DNA of 30,810 nt from Lachnospiraceae bacterium (GTDB taxonomy: Bacteria; Bacillota_A; Clostridia; Lachnospirales; Lachnospiraceae), in NCBI GenBank assembly GCA_017621115.1, contig JAGATU010000012.1:1-30810 (forward strand), in the 5' to 3' direction. The notes under the pieces are model-generated. The model was not told the origin of the DNA. It made no database searches and was given only the letters and a program-made list of their open reading frames with translations. Of the stretch, positions 6,663 through 14,799 are shown piece after piece; the stretch's first letter is position 1; each line of letters starts with the position of its first letter. Position numbers and translations under genes: made by a program.

Positions 6663-7142
6663 TCATTCTTCCATTCCCTGCAAACCAAACTTCTCTTTCA
6701 TTATATTACACCAGAATTCCTCATGTTGCTTACAAAACAACTCCGGCATATCGTCCGGTGCAAAATATTTTAATTCTAACGTTTCTCTCCCATCGCAAAA
6801 AAGTTTACCGCCTACAACCTTAAGTTCATACCCTATCACAATACTGTGAGCCTCATCTCCACTCGCATATTTCATATTGCAATCCGTATAAACTCCGATT
6901 AATTTTCCGACTTCGACATCCAGTCCGGTTTCTTCTTTTGCTTCTCTGATTGCTGCCATTTCAGGTGTTTCGCCAAGTTCAATTGCACCGCCGGGAAATC
7001 CCCATTTATTTGTATCGCCACGTCTTTGAAGCAATACCTCTCCTTTTTCATTAAAAATGCAACCACCTGCAAAAACAAGAATTATTTTTTCATGTCCAAC
7101 TTTACTTCTAATCCATTGGATATAGTTTTTGTTATCACTCAT
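6663..7142 (-). CDS. Nudix hydrolase
   Basis: The 159-residue protein contains a complete Nudix box (G at the start of GAIELGETPEMAAI followed by REAKEETGL), fitting GX5EX7REUXEEXGU. These enzymes hydrolyse nucleoside diphosphates linked to another moiety, including damaged nucleotides, nucleotide sugars and capped RNA; substrate cannot be assigned. The upstream segment VFAGGCIFNEKGEVLLQRRGDTNKWGFPGGAI is the usual N-terminal part of the fold. The ATG at 7142 overlaps the stop of the other Nudix gene by 8 bases, and AGGAT lies about 8 bases upstream. It resembles the second Nudix protein next to it only in the fold, so they are probably not a recent duplication. Confidence 0.92.
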   Translation of the reverse strand: MSDNKNYIQWIRSKVGHEKIILVFAGGCIFNEKGEVLLQRRGDTNKWGFPGGAIELGETPEMAAIREAKEETGLDVEVGKLIGVYTDCNMKYASGDEAHSIVIGYELKVVGGKLFCDGRETLELKYFAPDDMPELFCKQHEEFWCNIMKEKFGLQGMEE

Positions 7143-7596
7143 AGCCTAAATCCTCTAAAATCGGTTTATGTGTCTCCACAATCTTTATACTTTTCAATTC
7201 TTCCTTCGAGAAGAATCTCAACTCCCTCGATTCCTCACTACATACCAAGTCAGGCATTTGTTTTAGGGTTGTTTTATATACAGCCATCATATTTCGGATA
7301 ATATTCCCGTCCGGATAGGAAATGATGATAGACGGATCATCATATAATTTACAAAACTCAATGTCTTCATCCGAAAGCACAATCCCTGTTTCTTCAAAAG
7401 TCTCTCTTTTTGCACATTCCAGCAGGGTTTCATCCAACAACAATCCACCTCCGATAAATGCCCATCTGTCACTGTCCCTGCGCGATTCCAATAGCACTTT
7501 TCCATCGTAATGAATCAGAATGGTAGCGCCCATGTGATTTGGCCTGTTGGGCTTGGGGGCATTCGGATTTTTATAATAAAAACTTGCTTGCTTCAT
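7135..7596 (-). CDS. Nudix hydrolase
   Basis: The 153-residue protein has the Nudix box GLLLDETLLECAK-RETFEETGI, with a threonine at the usual hydrophobic position after RE. N-terminal residues (MKQASFYYKNPNAPKPNRPN) precede the fold proper, which starts at MGATILIHYDGKVLLESRR. The start at 7596 is preferred to an upstream ATG at 7617 because GGGGGA stands 4-5 bases before it, and the longer form would overlap the preceding gene. It is the second gene of the MerR operon, 8 bases after the methyltransferase stop. DSDRWAFIGGGL resembles Nudix proteins that act on small phosphorylated compounds, but no substrate can be named. Confidence 0.92.
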   Translation of the reverse strand: MKQASFYYKNPNAPKPNRPNHMGATILIHYDGKVLLESRRDSDRWAFIGGGLLLDETLLECAKRETFEETGIVLSDEDIEFCKLYDDPSIIISYPDGNIIRNMMAVYKTTLKQMPDLVCSEESRELRFFSKEELKSIKIVETHKPILEDLGYE

Positions 7597-7604
7597 AATT
7601 CCCC

Positions 7605-8756
7605 CTATTCCCTGCAAACATACAAATAACTATCTCTGACCATATGAATCTCTTCCCCTGATTCCTTAAATTTCTCCTCCAGAAATCTCTCAAAAGAAGC
7701 CATCCCATCCGAACTATTAACACCCAGTTTTTTTGCAACCGGTTCAAGATAATCTACCATTTCTTTAGCCGTATCAAAATGAAGGACCGCCGGATATTTA
7801 TGTAATGCCACCTCTCCAAAAACCTGCTTCAATTCCTTCTCTCTCTGCTCTATTTCTTCCTTCAGCTCCGTAAAATGCGCCTTTATCTGTTTTTGTTCCT
7901 CAGGAGCATGCTCGCACAACAAAGTCATCAAATTCTCCGCTAATAGCAATCCACCCCAGGTTGTTATCATCCTGCCACCGGAATTTAAATACGATCTTAG
8001 TCTTGCATATGTCTCCACCGGATTTTCCAAATAAAGAATCACATGATTTAAGAAAATGCAATCATACTTCCCGGGATAATCCAGTTCATTCAAATCCCCC
8101 CACATAAAATGAAACTGTGATTTATCACAAACATACTCCTCCAAATCATCTGCATATGTATTGTGAAAATCTACCAATGTAACCTGCATGTCAGGTACAA
8201 GACGCTCCTCATTAAATCGCCACAAATTGCCCCATCCGCAACCGGCATCCAAAATACATTCACCGGATTTGATATCGGCCTGCTCATAAATCCACCTGGA
8301 CCACCCCCTTGGTTCATCACTATGTCCAAACATCCGGTATACGCCTTCATCCGCATTTCTGCTGATAATGATATTACGCAGGGACTCGAACAATTTTGTT
8401 ATCTCAAAACCTTCCATCTGGCTTTCTTTTGCAGCCCTGTCCATGCAGTAAATCATACGCTCCAATTCCCATGCTTTTTTCTCAAGCATACGCTTCTGCT
8501 CCAAGAAACTCTCCGTCAGATTCATGGATTCATAACGTTCCAGCATCTTCCCGATATCTTCCAGACTAAACCCGAGATATTTTAACACTTCTATTTTCTG
8601 CATTCTTACAATAGCGTCTTCTTCAAAATATCTGTAATTATTGGTCTCATCGCGGTAAGAAGCCAACAATCCTTTCGCCTCATAAATGCGGATTGCTTTC
8701 GTCGAAACATTGGTTATGGTTGCCAATTCACCGATTTTATATCGTTTTTCACTCAT
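7605..8756 (-). CDS. MerR-type regulator fused to a SAM-dependent methyltransferase
   Basis: The 383-residue protein starts with a MerR DNA-binding domain (KRYKIGELATITNVSTKAIR at residues 4-23, recognition wing up to about 70, RYESMNL and a coiled coil to about 115). After a linker comes a class I methyltransferase domain: motif I ECILDAGCGWGNLW at about 166-179, then VTLVDFHNTYADDLEEY, and YDCIFLNHVILYLENPVETY (post-I and motif II/III regions). Normal MerR effectors are bound by a C-terminal domain; here that position is taken by an enzyme fold, so either S-adenosylmethionine, the methyl acceptor or both could be the signal. The ATG at 8756 is preferred to one at 8861, because the latter lies upstream of the MerR promoter. 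The ribosome binding site (GGAAAGGA) is rather far (about 11-13 bases). It heads the four-gene operon. Confidence 0.88.
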   Translation of the reverse strand: MSEKRYKIGELATITNVSTKAIRIYEAKGLLASYRDETNNYRYFEEDAIVRMQKIEVLKYLGFSLEDIGKMLERYESMNLTESFLEQKRMLEKKAWELERMIYCMDRAAKESQMEGFEITKLFESLRNIIISRNADEGVYRMFGHSDEPRGWSRWIYEQADIKSGECILDAGCGWGNLWRFNEERLVPDMQVTLVDFHNTYADDLEEYVCDKSQFHFMWGDLNELDYPGKYDCIFLNHVILYLENPVETYARLRSYLNSGGRMITTWGGLLLAENLMTLLCEHAPEEQKQIKAHFTELKEEIEQREKELKQVFGEVALHKYPAVLHFDTAKEMVDYLEPVAKKLGVNSSDGMASFERFLEEKFKESGEEIHMVRDSYLYVCRE

Positions 8757-8799
8757 AAATAGATTAAATTCCTTTCCAATATTCAGAGTTCTTACCGTT

Positions 8800-8830
8800 A
8801 GTATAAACCTTGCCCCAGGGGCAAGGTCAA
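8800..8830 (-). promoter_or_regulatory. MerR-type promoter with 19-bp spacer and perfect dyad operator
   Basis: The minus strand reads TTGACC (8830-8825), a 19-base spacer, and TATACT (8805-8800). A perfect inverted repeat (10-bp arms around one central base, 8807-8827, ACCTTGCCCC in the left arm) fills the spacer. A 19-bp spacer with a central dyad is the signature of promoters that MerR proteins activate by untwisting DNA, so this is almost certainly the autoregulated promoter of the fusion gene. Confidence 0.88.
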
Positions 8831-8938
8831 TAAGTTTTCCCGCATAATTTCTGCAAAACATTTTTCTTAATCTGTCATGGAATATGATGCATTTTTTCCC
8901 CCGTAGTGGTATATTGTAACAGATGGAGGTAATTAACC

Positions 8939-10330
8939 ATGTTTAAAAAGAAAAATCCTGCGGGGCAGGGCTTAAACATTATTATCGTTGGTTGTGGAAA
9001 AGTCGGCACCACTCTTGTTGAAGAGTTAAGCCAGGAAGGCCATGCCATTACTATTGTTGACAAAGATTATCAGAATGTACAGACCATCGCCAATATGTAC
9101 GATGTTATGGGTATCTGCGGAAACGGCGCCAGCTACAGCGTATTGAAAGAAGCCGGCATTGAAGGAACCGATCTGATTATCGCGGTTACCGAATCCGATG
9201 AATTAAATCTTTTGTGCTGTACGGTTGCCAAGCGTGTCGGTAACTGTGCCGCCATTGCCAGAGTACGTAATCCCGAATACAACAAAGAAATCGGTTATCT
9301 TCGCGACAAACTCGGACTTGCGATGATTATTAATCCCGAATACGAAGCGGCAGTTGAAGCTGCGCGCATTCTGTATCTGCCATCCGCACTTGAAGTCAAT
9401 ACATTTGCCCACGGACAGGCAGAACTGATTAAGTTTAAGATTCCGGAAGGAAATATTCTGGACGGAATGACTATAAAGGACATTGGTCAGCATATTGACA
9501 CCAAAGTTCTTATTTGCGCCGTGGAACGTAACGGCGAAGTATATATTCCGGATGGTAATTTTACTCTTGTAGCCGAAGATGTTGCTTCCTTCGTTTCCTC
9601 CCGCAAAAAGGTAAAGGAATTCCTTGTAACTATTGGTTTTAACACCAACAAAGTAAAAGATACGATGATAATCGGCGGTGGCAAATCCACCTATTATCTT
9701 GCTAAGCGCCTCATCCGTAACGGTATCTCCGTTAAAATTATTGAAAGCGACCGTACCCGTTGCGAAGAATTGAGCAAACTGCTTCCGAAAGCAATCATTA
9801 TAAATGGTGACGGAACAGATGAAGACTTGTTAAAAGAAGAAGGCATCGAGTATGTAGAATCCTTCGTACCTCTTACGGGTATTGACGAAGAGAATATTTT
9901 ATTAACCCTTTTTGCCAGACAGGTATCAGAGGCCAAGGTTATCACCAAGATTAACCGCATCAATTTCAGGGACGTAATCAATACTCTGGATCTTGGCAGC
10001 GTTGTATATCCGAAATATATTACCGCAGAAGCAATTATTGCTTATGTCCGCGCGAAAAATGCATCCAAGGACAGTAATATCGAGACCCTCTACCATATGT
10101 TTGACCACCGTGTGGAAGCAATTGAATTCCGTGTGGATGATGAATCGGGTGTAACGGATATTCCGTTTAAAGATCTTCATCTTAAGAAAAACTTATTGGT
10201 ATCCTTTATTAACCGTAACGGTGATATCATTATCCCAAGCGGAAATGACTGTATCCGCCTTGGTGACACGGTTATGATTGTAACCACTCACACCGGTTTT
10301 TATGATATTCAGGACATTTTAGAAGACTAA
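8939..10330 (+). CDS. trkA: Trk potassium uptake system regulatory subunit TrkA
   Basis: The 463-residue cytoplasmic protein binds NAD(H) and regulates the TrkH potassium channel. It has two Rossmann-type RCK_N domains: the first begins IIIVGCGKVGTTLVEELSQE (about residues 14-33), the second TMIIGGGKSTYYLAKRL (about 242-258). Each is followed by an RCK_C domain (about 150-225 and 385-463, ending MIVTTHTGFYDIQDILED). Length matches full-length two-repeat TrkA (about 458 residues in E. coli). A GGAGG site is 9 bases before the ATG. The second glycine-rich loop is atypical (GGGKSTYYLA). It is followed by trkH with a 14-base gap. Confidence 0.96.
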   Translation: MFKKKNPAGQGLNIIIVGCGKVGTTLVEELSQEGHAITIVDKDYQNVQTIANMYDVMGICGNGASYSVLKEAGIEGTDLIIAVTESDELNLLCCTVAKRVGNCAAIARVRNPEYNKEIGYLRDKLGLAMIINPEYEAAVEAARILYLPSALEVNTFAHGQAELIKFKIPEGNILDGMTIKDIGQHIDTKVLICAVERNGEVYIPDGNFTLVAEDVASFVSSRKKVKEFLVTIGFNTNKVKDTMIIGGGKSTYYLAKRLIRNGISVKIIESDRTRCEELSKLLPKAIIINGDGTDEDLLKEEGIEYVESFVPLTGIDEENILLTLFARQVSEAKVITKINRINFRDVINTLDLGSVVYPKYITAEAIIAYVRAKNASKDSNIETLYHMFDHRVEAIEFRVDDESGVTDIPFKDLHLKKNLLVSFINRNGDIIIPSGNDCIRLGDTVMIVTTHTGFYDIQDILED

Positions 10331-10344
10331 TAAGGAAGAGGATT

Positions 10345-11817
10345 ATGAATCGCGCAATTATTCGTTATGTTTTGGGTAGCGTACTTAAGATTGAAGCCAT
10401 ACTTATGCTTCTTCCCTGTATCGTTGCCTTAATTTACAAAGAACAGGAAGGATTATGGTTCCTTCTGGTGGCTTTTATCGCAGGACTTATCGGCATTGCC
10501 ATGACTTTTAAAAAGCCCAAGAATCATGTTTTTTATTTAAAAGAAGGTTGTATTATTACCGCCCTGAGTTGGATTATGCTCAGTATTGTAGGGTGTATAC
10601 CGTTTATCCTGACAGGTGAGATTCCAAGTTTCACGGATGCCCTGTTTGAAACGATCTCCGGCTTTACCACAACCGGCGCCAGCATCCTGACTGATGTGGA
10701 AGCACTTTCCCATACATCTTTATTATGGCGAAGCTTTACACATTGGATTGGTGGTATGGGAGTACTTGTCTTTATGATGGCTATCATCCCAATGAGCGGC
10801 GGCTCCAATATCAACCTGATGAAAGCCGAAAGTCCGGGACCGTCTGTCGGCAAACTGGTTCCCAAGATGAAACACACAGCCAGAATCCTGTATTTAATTT
10901 ATTTTGCATTAACACTTGCCCAGATTATTTTATTATTACTCGGCGACATGCCGCTGTTTGATTCTGTTACTACCGCATTCGGAACCGCAGGTACCGGTGG
11001 ATTCGGTATTAAGAACAGCAGTATTGCAGACTATTCCCCTTATATCCAGTGGATAGTCGCTATCTTTATGATTTTATTCGGAATTAACTTTAATGCCTAT
11101 TATCTGATTCTTTACCGTCAGTTCAGGAAGGCATTTACCATGGAAGAAATCCGGGCATATCTGCTTATTATTGTAGCAGCCGTGTCCATTATTACCATAG
11201 AGTTGGTTCACGGTTCCATGGCGGTATGGGATGCTCTCAGGCATTCTACTTTCCAGGTAGCCTCCGTTATGACAACTACCGGTTTTGCCACTGCGGACTT
11301 TAATCAATGGACTGCTTTGAGTCGTACCATATTGGTTCTATTAATGTTTATTGGAGCCTGTGCCGGAAGTACCGGTGGCGGTATCAAGGTCTCCCGATTT
11401 ATCCTGGTTATCAAAACCGTATTCAAAGAAATCGGCAGTTATCTTCATCCGCGCAGCATTAAGAAGATTAACCTGGATGACAAACCGGTCGAACACGAAG
11501 TCATGCGTGCAACCAATGTATATTTTGTAACCTTCTTTGTAATTTTTGTTTTCTCCTTACTGGTTGTTTCACTGGAAGAGAAAGATTTGGTTACCAATTT
11601 TACTGCCGTAGCAGCGACAATTAATAACATCGGTCCCGGACTTGAAATGGTTGGTCCTACTGCCAATTTTGCACATTTCAACCCATTTACCAAATGGGTT
11701 CTGATGTTTGACATGTTAGCCGGAAGATTGGAGCTCTTCCCTATGCTGATGTTATTCGTTCCGCAGATTTGGAAAGATTTCTTTGCCCGTACCGGTACTC
11801 CGGCTTCCGGCAAATAA
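10345..11817 (+). CDS. trkH: Trk potassium uptake system membrane subunit TrkH
   Basis: The 490-residue membrane protein forms the K+ pore. The four selectivity-filter repeats are visible: SGFTTTGAS, GTAGTGGFG, TTTGFATAD, and the last near VAATINNIGPGLE. AGSTGGGIKVSRF is the conserved segment between repeats 3 and 4. About ten transmembrane segments are present. GGAAGAGG lies 4 bases before the ATG. It is co-transcribed with trkA, which occupies the usual upstream position, and the transcript ends at the terminator at 11842-11875. Confidence 0.97.
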   Translation: MNRAIIRYVLGSVLKIEAILMLLPCIVALIYKEQEGLWFLLVAFIAGLIGIAMTFKKPKNHVFYLKEGCIITALSWIMLSIVGCIPFILTGEIPSFTDALFETISGFTTTGASILTDVEALSHTSLLWRSFTHWIGGMGVLVFMMAIIPMSGGSNINLMKAESPGPSVGKLVPKMKHTARILYLIYFALTLAQIILLLLGDMPLFDSVTTAFGTAGTGGFGIKNSSIADYSPYIQWIVAIFMILFGINFNAYYLILYRQFRKAFTMEEIRAYLLIIVAAVSIITIELVHGSMAVWDALRHSTFQVASVMTTTGFATADFNQWTALSRTILVLLMFIGACAGSTGGGIKVSRFILVIKTVFKEIGSYLHPRSIKKINLDDKPVEHEVMRATNVYFVTFFVIFVFSLLVVSLEEKDLVTNFTAVAATINNIGPGLEMVGPTANFAHFNPFTKWVLMFDMLAGRLELFPMLMLFVPQIWKDFFARTGTPASGK

Positions 11818-11841
11818 TAACAATATATTTTACAAAATTAC

Positions 11842-11876
11842 AAAACGCCTTTGACTTATTGTCAAAGGCGTTTTTC
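11842..11876. terminator. Bidirectional terminator after trkH
   Basis: AAAACGCCTTTGAC (11842-11855) pairs perfectly with GTCAAAGGCGTTTT (11861-11874) around a 5-base loop, with A and T tracts on the two sides. It serves trkH and the convergent diguanylate cyclase gene. Confidence 0.9.
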
Positions 11877-11884
11877 TTATAATT

Positions 11885-13486
11885 TTATACAAAGTTTCCC
11901 TGCTCTGCTTCTTTTATCTGTCTCTTATTCCGGTACATATTGGTATCGGCACGGTCTCTCATGTCTTCAATATTTTCATCCAATTCAGCATCATACAATG
12001 CATAACCGGCTGCAATACGGATCGGATATCCGTTTGGTGTTAGCCCAGCATTATATTTAATCTGTTCCATTTCCAATTTTAATAATAAATCATCCACAGG
12101 ACAGGTAGTACCATTACGTACGATGGAACAAAATTCATCTCCACCGATGCGGTAACACCGTCCGTACGGAGCCAGAAGTCTTTCAATCATCTTGGCAGCC
12201 GTAACAATATAATGATCGCCTTCTGTGTGTCCCTTGGTATCATTACATATCTTCAAATCATTTAAATCAAACGTGAGAATTAAAAATCCGTTCAATTCCT
12301 CAATTTTTCCGATGTCTATCTGATAAGCATTGCGGTTATACAATCCGGTCAGGGAATCTGTTATGGCCAACTCTTCGTAGATAGCTGCATATTTTCCTTT
12401 TTCTACCATTTTAAGTGCATGTACCGCAGTCTGACTGGAAGCAAGTAATGCAAAAATGAAGAATCCTATTCTTCCTGCAATGTCCGTATGACTGCCGCCC
12501 AGATAGTAATTGACAAATACAGCAATTGCCGCAATTACTACTACAATTCCTGCAAAAAGGTATATTTCTACATGTTCGGTTATCTGTTTTTTCTTAAGTG
12601 CAATAATAACAATTCCGATTGTATAAATCATACTCACAACCAGAATAATATGTGTACTCAATACCGATTCTTTTAAATCCATGATACCAACCATATGCAT
12701 GGAAATAGTAATAACAGCCTCTACTACCATAAACCGCGAAAAGATTTCCCACACTAAGCCTTTTTGCGCCCCGGCAAATTCCCTTGTAAATAAAACAAGT
12801 GTTGGTGAAATCAATTTCAGCAAAACAAAGGCCATAAATGAACAGGCGACACGATCTTTAAATAATATGGTAGCTCCCATAGTTTCATTGAACGACCACA
12901 ATCCGAAAAGTATGGACAAAATGGCCAAATAAAACACATTGGCAACTGCCGGTGTCCGTTTACGTACAATCAGCCAGACAATAAACAGCGCGATTCCGAT
13001 TACGGCGATAATAATACTGCACGCCATTGCAAATGCCGAAGATTTTAACAATGAAATATAAATCTCCCTGTCATTTCCAGCCAGCAAATAAAAATCATTC
13101 ATCTCATAGGAATCGTATACCTGTTCAAGAACAATACGCACTTCTTTCGCTTCATACGGCAAATGAACAAAATTCCATGCCGAACCGGTTGTATGTCCCC
13201 ATGGGCTGTCTGTCTTTAAGCGTTCACAAAATCTTGCTTCGTTACAATACAGGGTAACATTCTGGTGATTGGTAAAAAATGCTATCCCAAGACCACCGAG
13301 ACTCTTGGAGCCCACATCAAAATAATAACTCTTGGAGTTCTCCGTTTCCTGTACCACCCTATCCGGTCTCAAATTCAAAATATTCGCTTCGGCGCGCTTC
13401 CCATTTCCTCCAATGAATGCTGCCAGAATAAGCAGGCCTGTTATTGCAAGCAGCATCAGATACATTCGTTTTATTCCTTTTGACAC
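11885..13486 (-). CDS. Membrane-anchored diguanylate cyclase (7TM-type sensor with GGDEF domain)
   Basis: The protein has an N-terminal signal anchor, an extracytoplasmic domain of roughly 150 residues, about seven transmembrane helices (the 7TMR-DISM type of layout), and a C-terminal GGDEF domain (about residues 365-533). The GGDEF domain has DSLTGLYNRNAY, DLNDLKICNDTKGHTEGD and an intact RIGGDEF, so it should make cyclic-di-GMP from two GTP. The RxxD inhibitory site that normally precedes GGDEF by five residues is absent. The start is uncertain: a TTG at 13501 has no ribosome binding site; the GTG at 13486 has GGGGGA 7 bases upstream and keeps a charged N-terminus; an ATG at 13465 has AAAAGGA upstream. 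It follows the NlpC/P60 gene closely and is probably co-transcribed. Confidence 0.88.
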   Translation of the reverse strand: MSKGIKRMYLMLLAITGLLILAAFIGGNGKRAEANILNLRPDRVVQETENSKSYYFDVGSKSLGGLGIAFFTNHQNVTLYCNEARFCERLKTDSPWGHTTGSAWNFVHLPYEAKEVRIVLEQVYDSYEMNDFYLLAGNDREIYISLLKSSAFAMACSIIIAVIGIALFIVWLIVRKRTPAVANVFYLAILSILFGLWSFNETMGATILFKDRVACSFMAFVLLKLISPTLVLFTREFAGAQKGLVWEIFSRFMVVEAVITISMHMVGIMDLKESVLSTHIILVVSMIYTIGIVIIALKKKQITEHVEIYLFAGIVVVIAAIAVFVNYYLGGSHTDIAGRIGFFIFALLASSQTAVHALKMVEKGKYAAIYEELAITDSLTGLYNRNAYQIDIGKIEELNGFLILTFDLNDLKICNDTKGHTEGDHYIVTAAKMIERLLAPYGRCYRIGGDEFCSIVRNGTTCPVDDLLLKLEMEQIKYNAGLTPNGYPIRIAAGYALYDAELDENIEDMRDRADTNMYRNKRQIKEAEQGNFV

Positions 13487-13505
13487 GTAACTGTCCCCCA
13501 AAAAG

Positions 13506-14666
13506 TTAATCTACAATTCTTCTAACCGCCAAAATCTCTTTATATGTAGCATTGCCGTATTTAATGCCGGTTGCCGGTGTACTTGCATGTACAATCCTGC
13601 CTCCCCCGAGATAGATTGCCACATGTCCGGCATAACAGATAATATCGCCCGGCTGTGCCTCTGCATAAGTAACGCCCCGTCCGGCACTTCGCTGGGCTGT
13701 TGATGACCTCGGTATGCTATAACCGAATGCCTTATATACCGACATGGTAAATCCCGAACAATCCGTTCCGTTTGTCAGACTTGTCCCTCCGTATACATAG
13801 GGATTACCTACGAATTTACATGCATAGTTGGCAATTTTCTTACCACTGGCACTTCCCTTAGCACTACTGATAATACTTGCCGAATCGGTGTTGCCGGCCT
13901 TCTTCTTTGCTTCTTCAGCTGCTTTTCTTGCCGCCTCTTCTTCCAGTTTCTTAATCTGGCTGTTCTGTTGCTTTATCTTGGCCTTATAGGCTGCCGCTTC
14001 CTGCTTTGCTTTCGCAAGCTTTGTCTCAAAATCTTCCTGTTCCTTCTTCTTTTCGGCAATCAACTCATCCAACGCCGCTTTTTCCTGCTCCAATTCAAAC
14101 AGGGAAGCTTCCAGTTCTGCCTGTTCTTCTTCCAGCTGTACCTTTTTTTCCTCTACCGCTTCTTTGGCTGCTATGTATTCATTCAATAATTCCTGGTCGT
14201 ATTCATACATCTGCTCAATGTATTCCGCACGGCTCATGACGTCCCCGATACTGCTTGCCCCCAGCAAAAGTGTCACATAGGAGGTCTCACCCTTTTCGTA
14301 CATGTACTGGATACGCTTCTTCATATCCGCATACTGTTTTTCTTCTGTCTTAATTGCCTCATCCAGCTCTGCCTTGGTGACTTCTATTTTCTCCTCTACT
14401 TCTTCGACATCCTCTTCAAGCAAACTCACACTGGCAAGAACCTCCACCAGTAAATCATCCAACTCTTCCAGTTCTTCCGTTATTCCCTTTGATTCATCTG
14501 TCAACTCGGAGATTTCTTCATTCAATTCACCAAGTTTCTCTTCATTTTCCTTCTTCTGCTGCTTTAGTTGGGAAATGGAAGTTGCATATACCGTCAAAGG
14601 CTGCATTATAAACAATATGAAACTGAAAAATACTAAAAGAATCCGTTTCTTCATTCTCTTTTTCAA
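13506..14666 (-). CDS. Secreted NlpC/P60 peptidoglycan endopeptidase with coiled-coil N-terminus (CwlO/PcsB-like)
   Basis: The 386-residue protein has a signal peptide (KKRILLVFFSFILFIMQPLTVYA), a very long coiled coil (about residues 30-250, rich in E, K, L and A), and a C-terminal NlpC/P60 domain (about 275-386). Catalytic residues are the cysteine in TDCSGFTMSVYKAFG, the histidine in GHVAIYLGGGRIVH, and a later polar residue. This layout matches CwlO of B. subtilis and PcsB of streptococci, D,L-endopeptidases activated by FtsEX at the membrane. The start is probably TTG at 14666, since AAGGA lies 9 bases upstream; the ATG at 14654 has no such site. The upstream region holds a promoter and a 7-bp dyad. 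Confidence 0.92.
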   Translation of the reverse strand: MKKRMKKRILLVFFSFILFIMQPLTVYATSISQLKQQKKENEEKLGELNEEISELTDESKGITEELEELDDLLVEVLASVSLLEEDVEEVEEKIEVTKAELDEAIKTEEKQYADMKKRIQYMYEKGETSYVTLLLGASSIGDVMSRAEYIEQMYEYDQELLNEYIAAKEAVEEKKVQLEEEQAELEASLFELEQEKAALDELIAEKKKEQEDFETKLAKAKQEAAAYKAKIKQQNSQIKKLEEEAARKAAEEAKKKAGNTDSASIISSAKGSASGKKIANYACKFVGNPYVYGGTSLTNGTDCSGFTMSVYKAFGYSIPRSSTAQRSAGRGVTYAEAQPGDIICYAGHVAIYLGGGRIVHASTPATGIKYGNATYKEILAVRRIVD

Positions 14667-14689
14667 CCCGTTTCATCCTTATCTCAAAC

Positions 14690-14739
14690 ACGGTTACATA
14701 ACCGTTTTTATTGTACTATGCTTTCCCTATATAAAACAA
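14690..14739 (-). promoter_or_regulatory. Promoter of the NlpC/P60 gene with downstream dyad
   Basis: The minus strand reads TTGTTT (14739-14734), an 18-base spacer, and TACAAT (14715-14710). Just downstream, at about the transcription start, an inverted repeat ACGGTTA/TAACCGT with 2-base spacing covers 14690-14705, which could be an operator. Confidence 0.5.
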
Positions 14740-14748
14740 GATAATTTA

Positions 14749-14781
14749 CAAAAAAAGCCCCGGAATCTCATTCCGGGGCTT
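14749..14781 (-). terminator. Terminator of the trigger-factor-like gene
   Basis: AAGCCCCGGAAT (14755-14766) pairs perfectly with ATTCCGGGGCTT (14770-14781) around a 3-base loop; on the minus strand a T-tract follows. Confidence 0.93.
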
Positions 14782-14799
14782 AGGTATACCTGCTGTATA

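Noticed and set aside
8163..8585. A 140-residue plus-strand ORF opposite the MerR-methyltransferase gene
   Set aside because: It is antisense to a well supported gene and has no promoter or ribosome binding site of its own.
8883..8915. Promoter of trkA with TATATT at 8910-8915
   Set aside because: A -10-like element is present, but no acceptable -35 was found at the right distance, so it is not listed as a feature.
14690..14755. WalR (YycF) boxes upstream of the CwlO-like gene
   Set aside because: TGTAA-like pieces occur, but not two direct copies with the required 5-base spacing.
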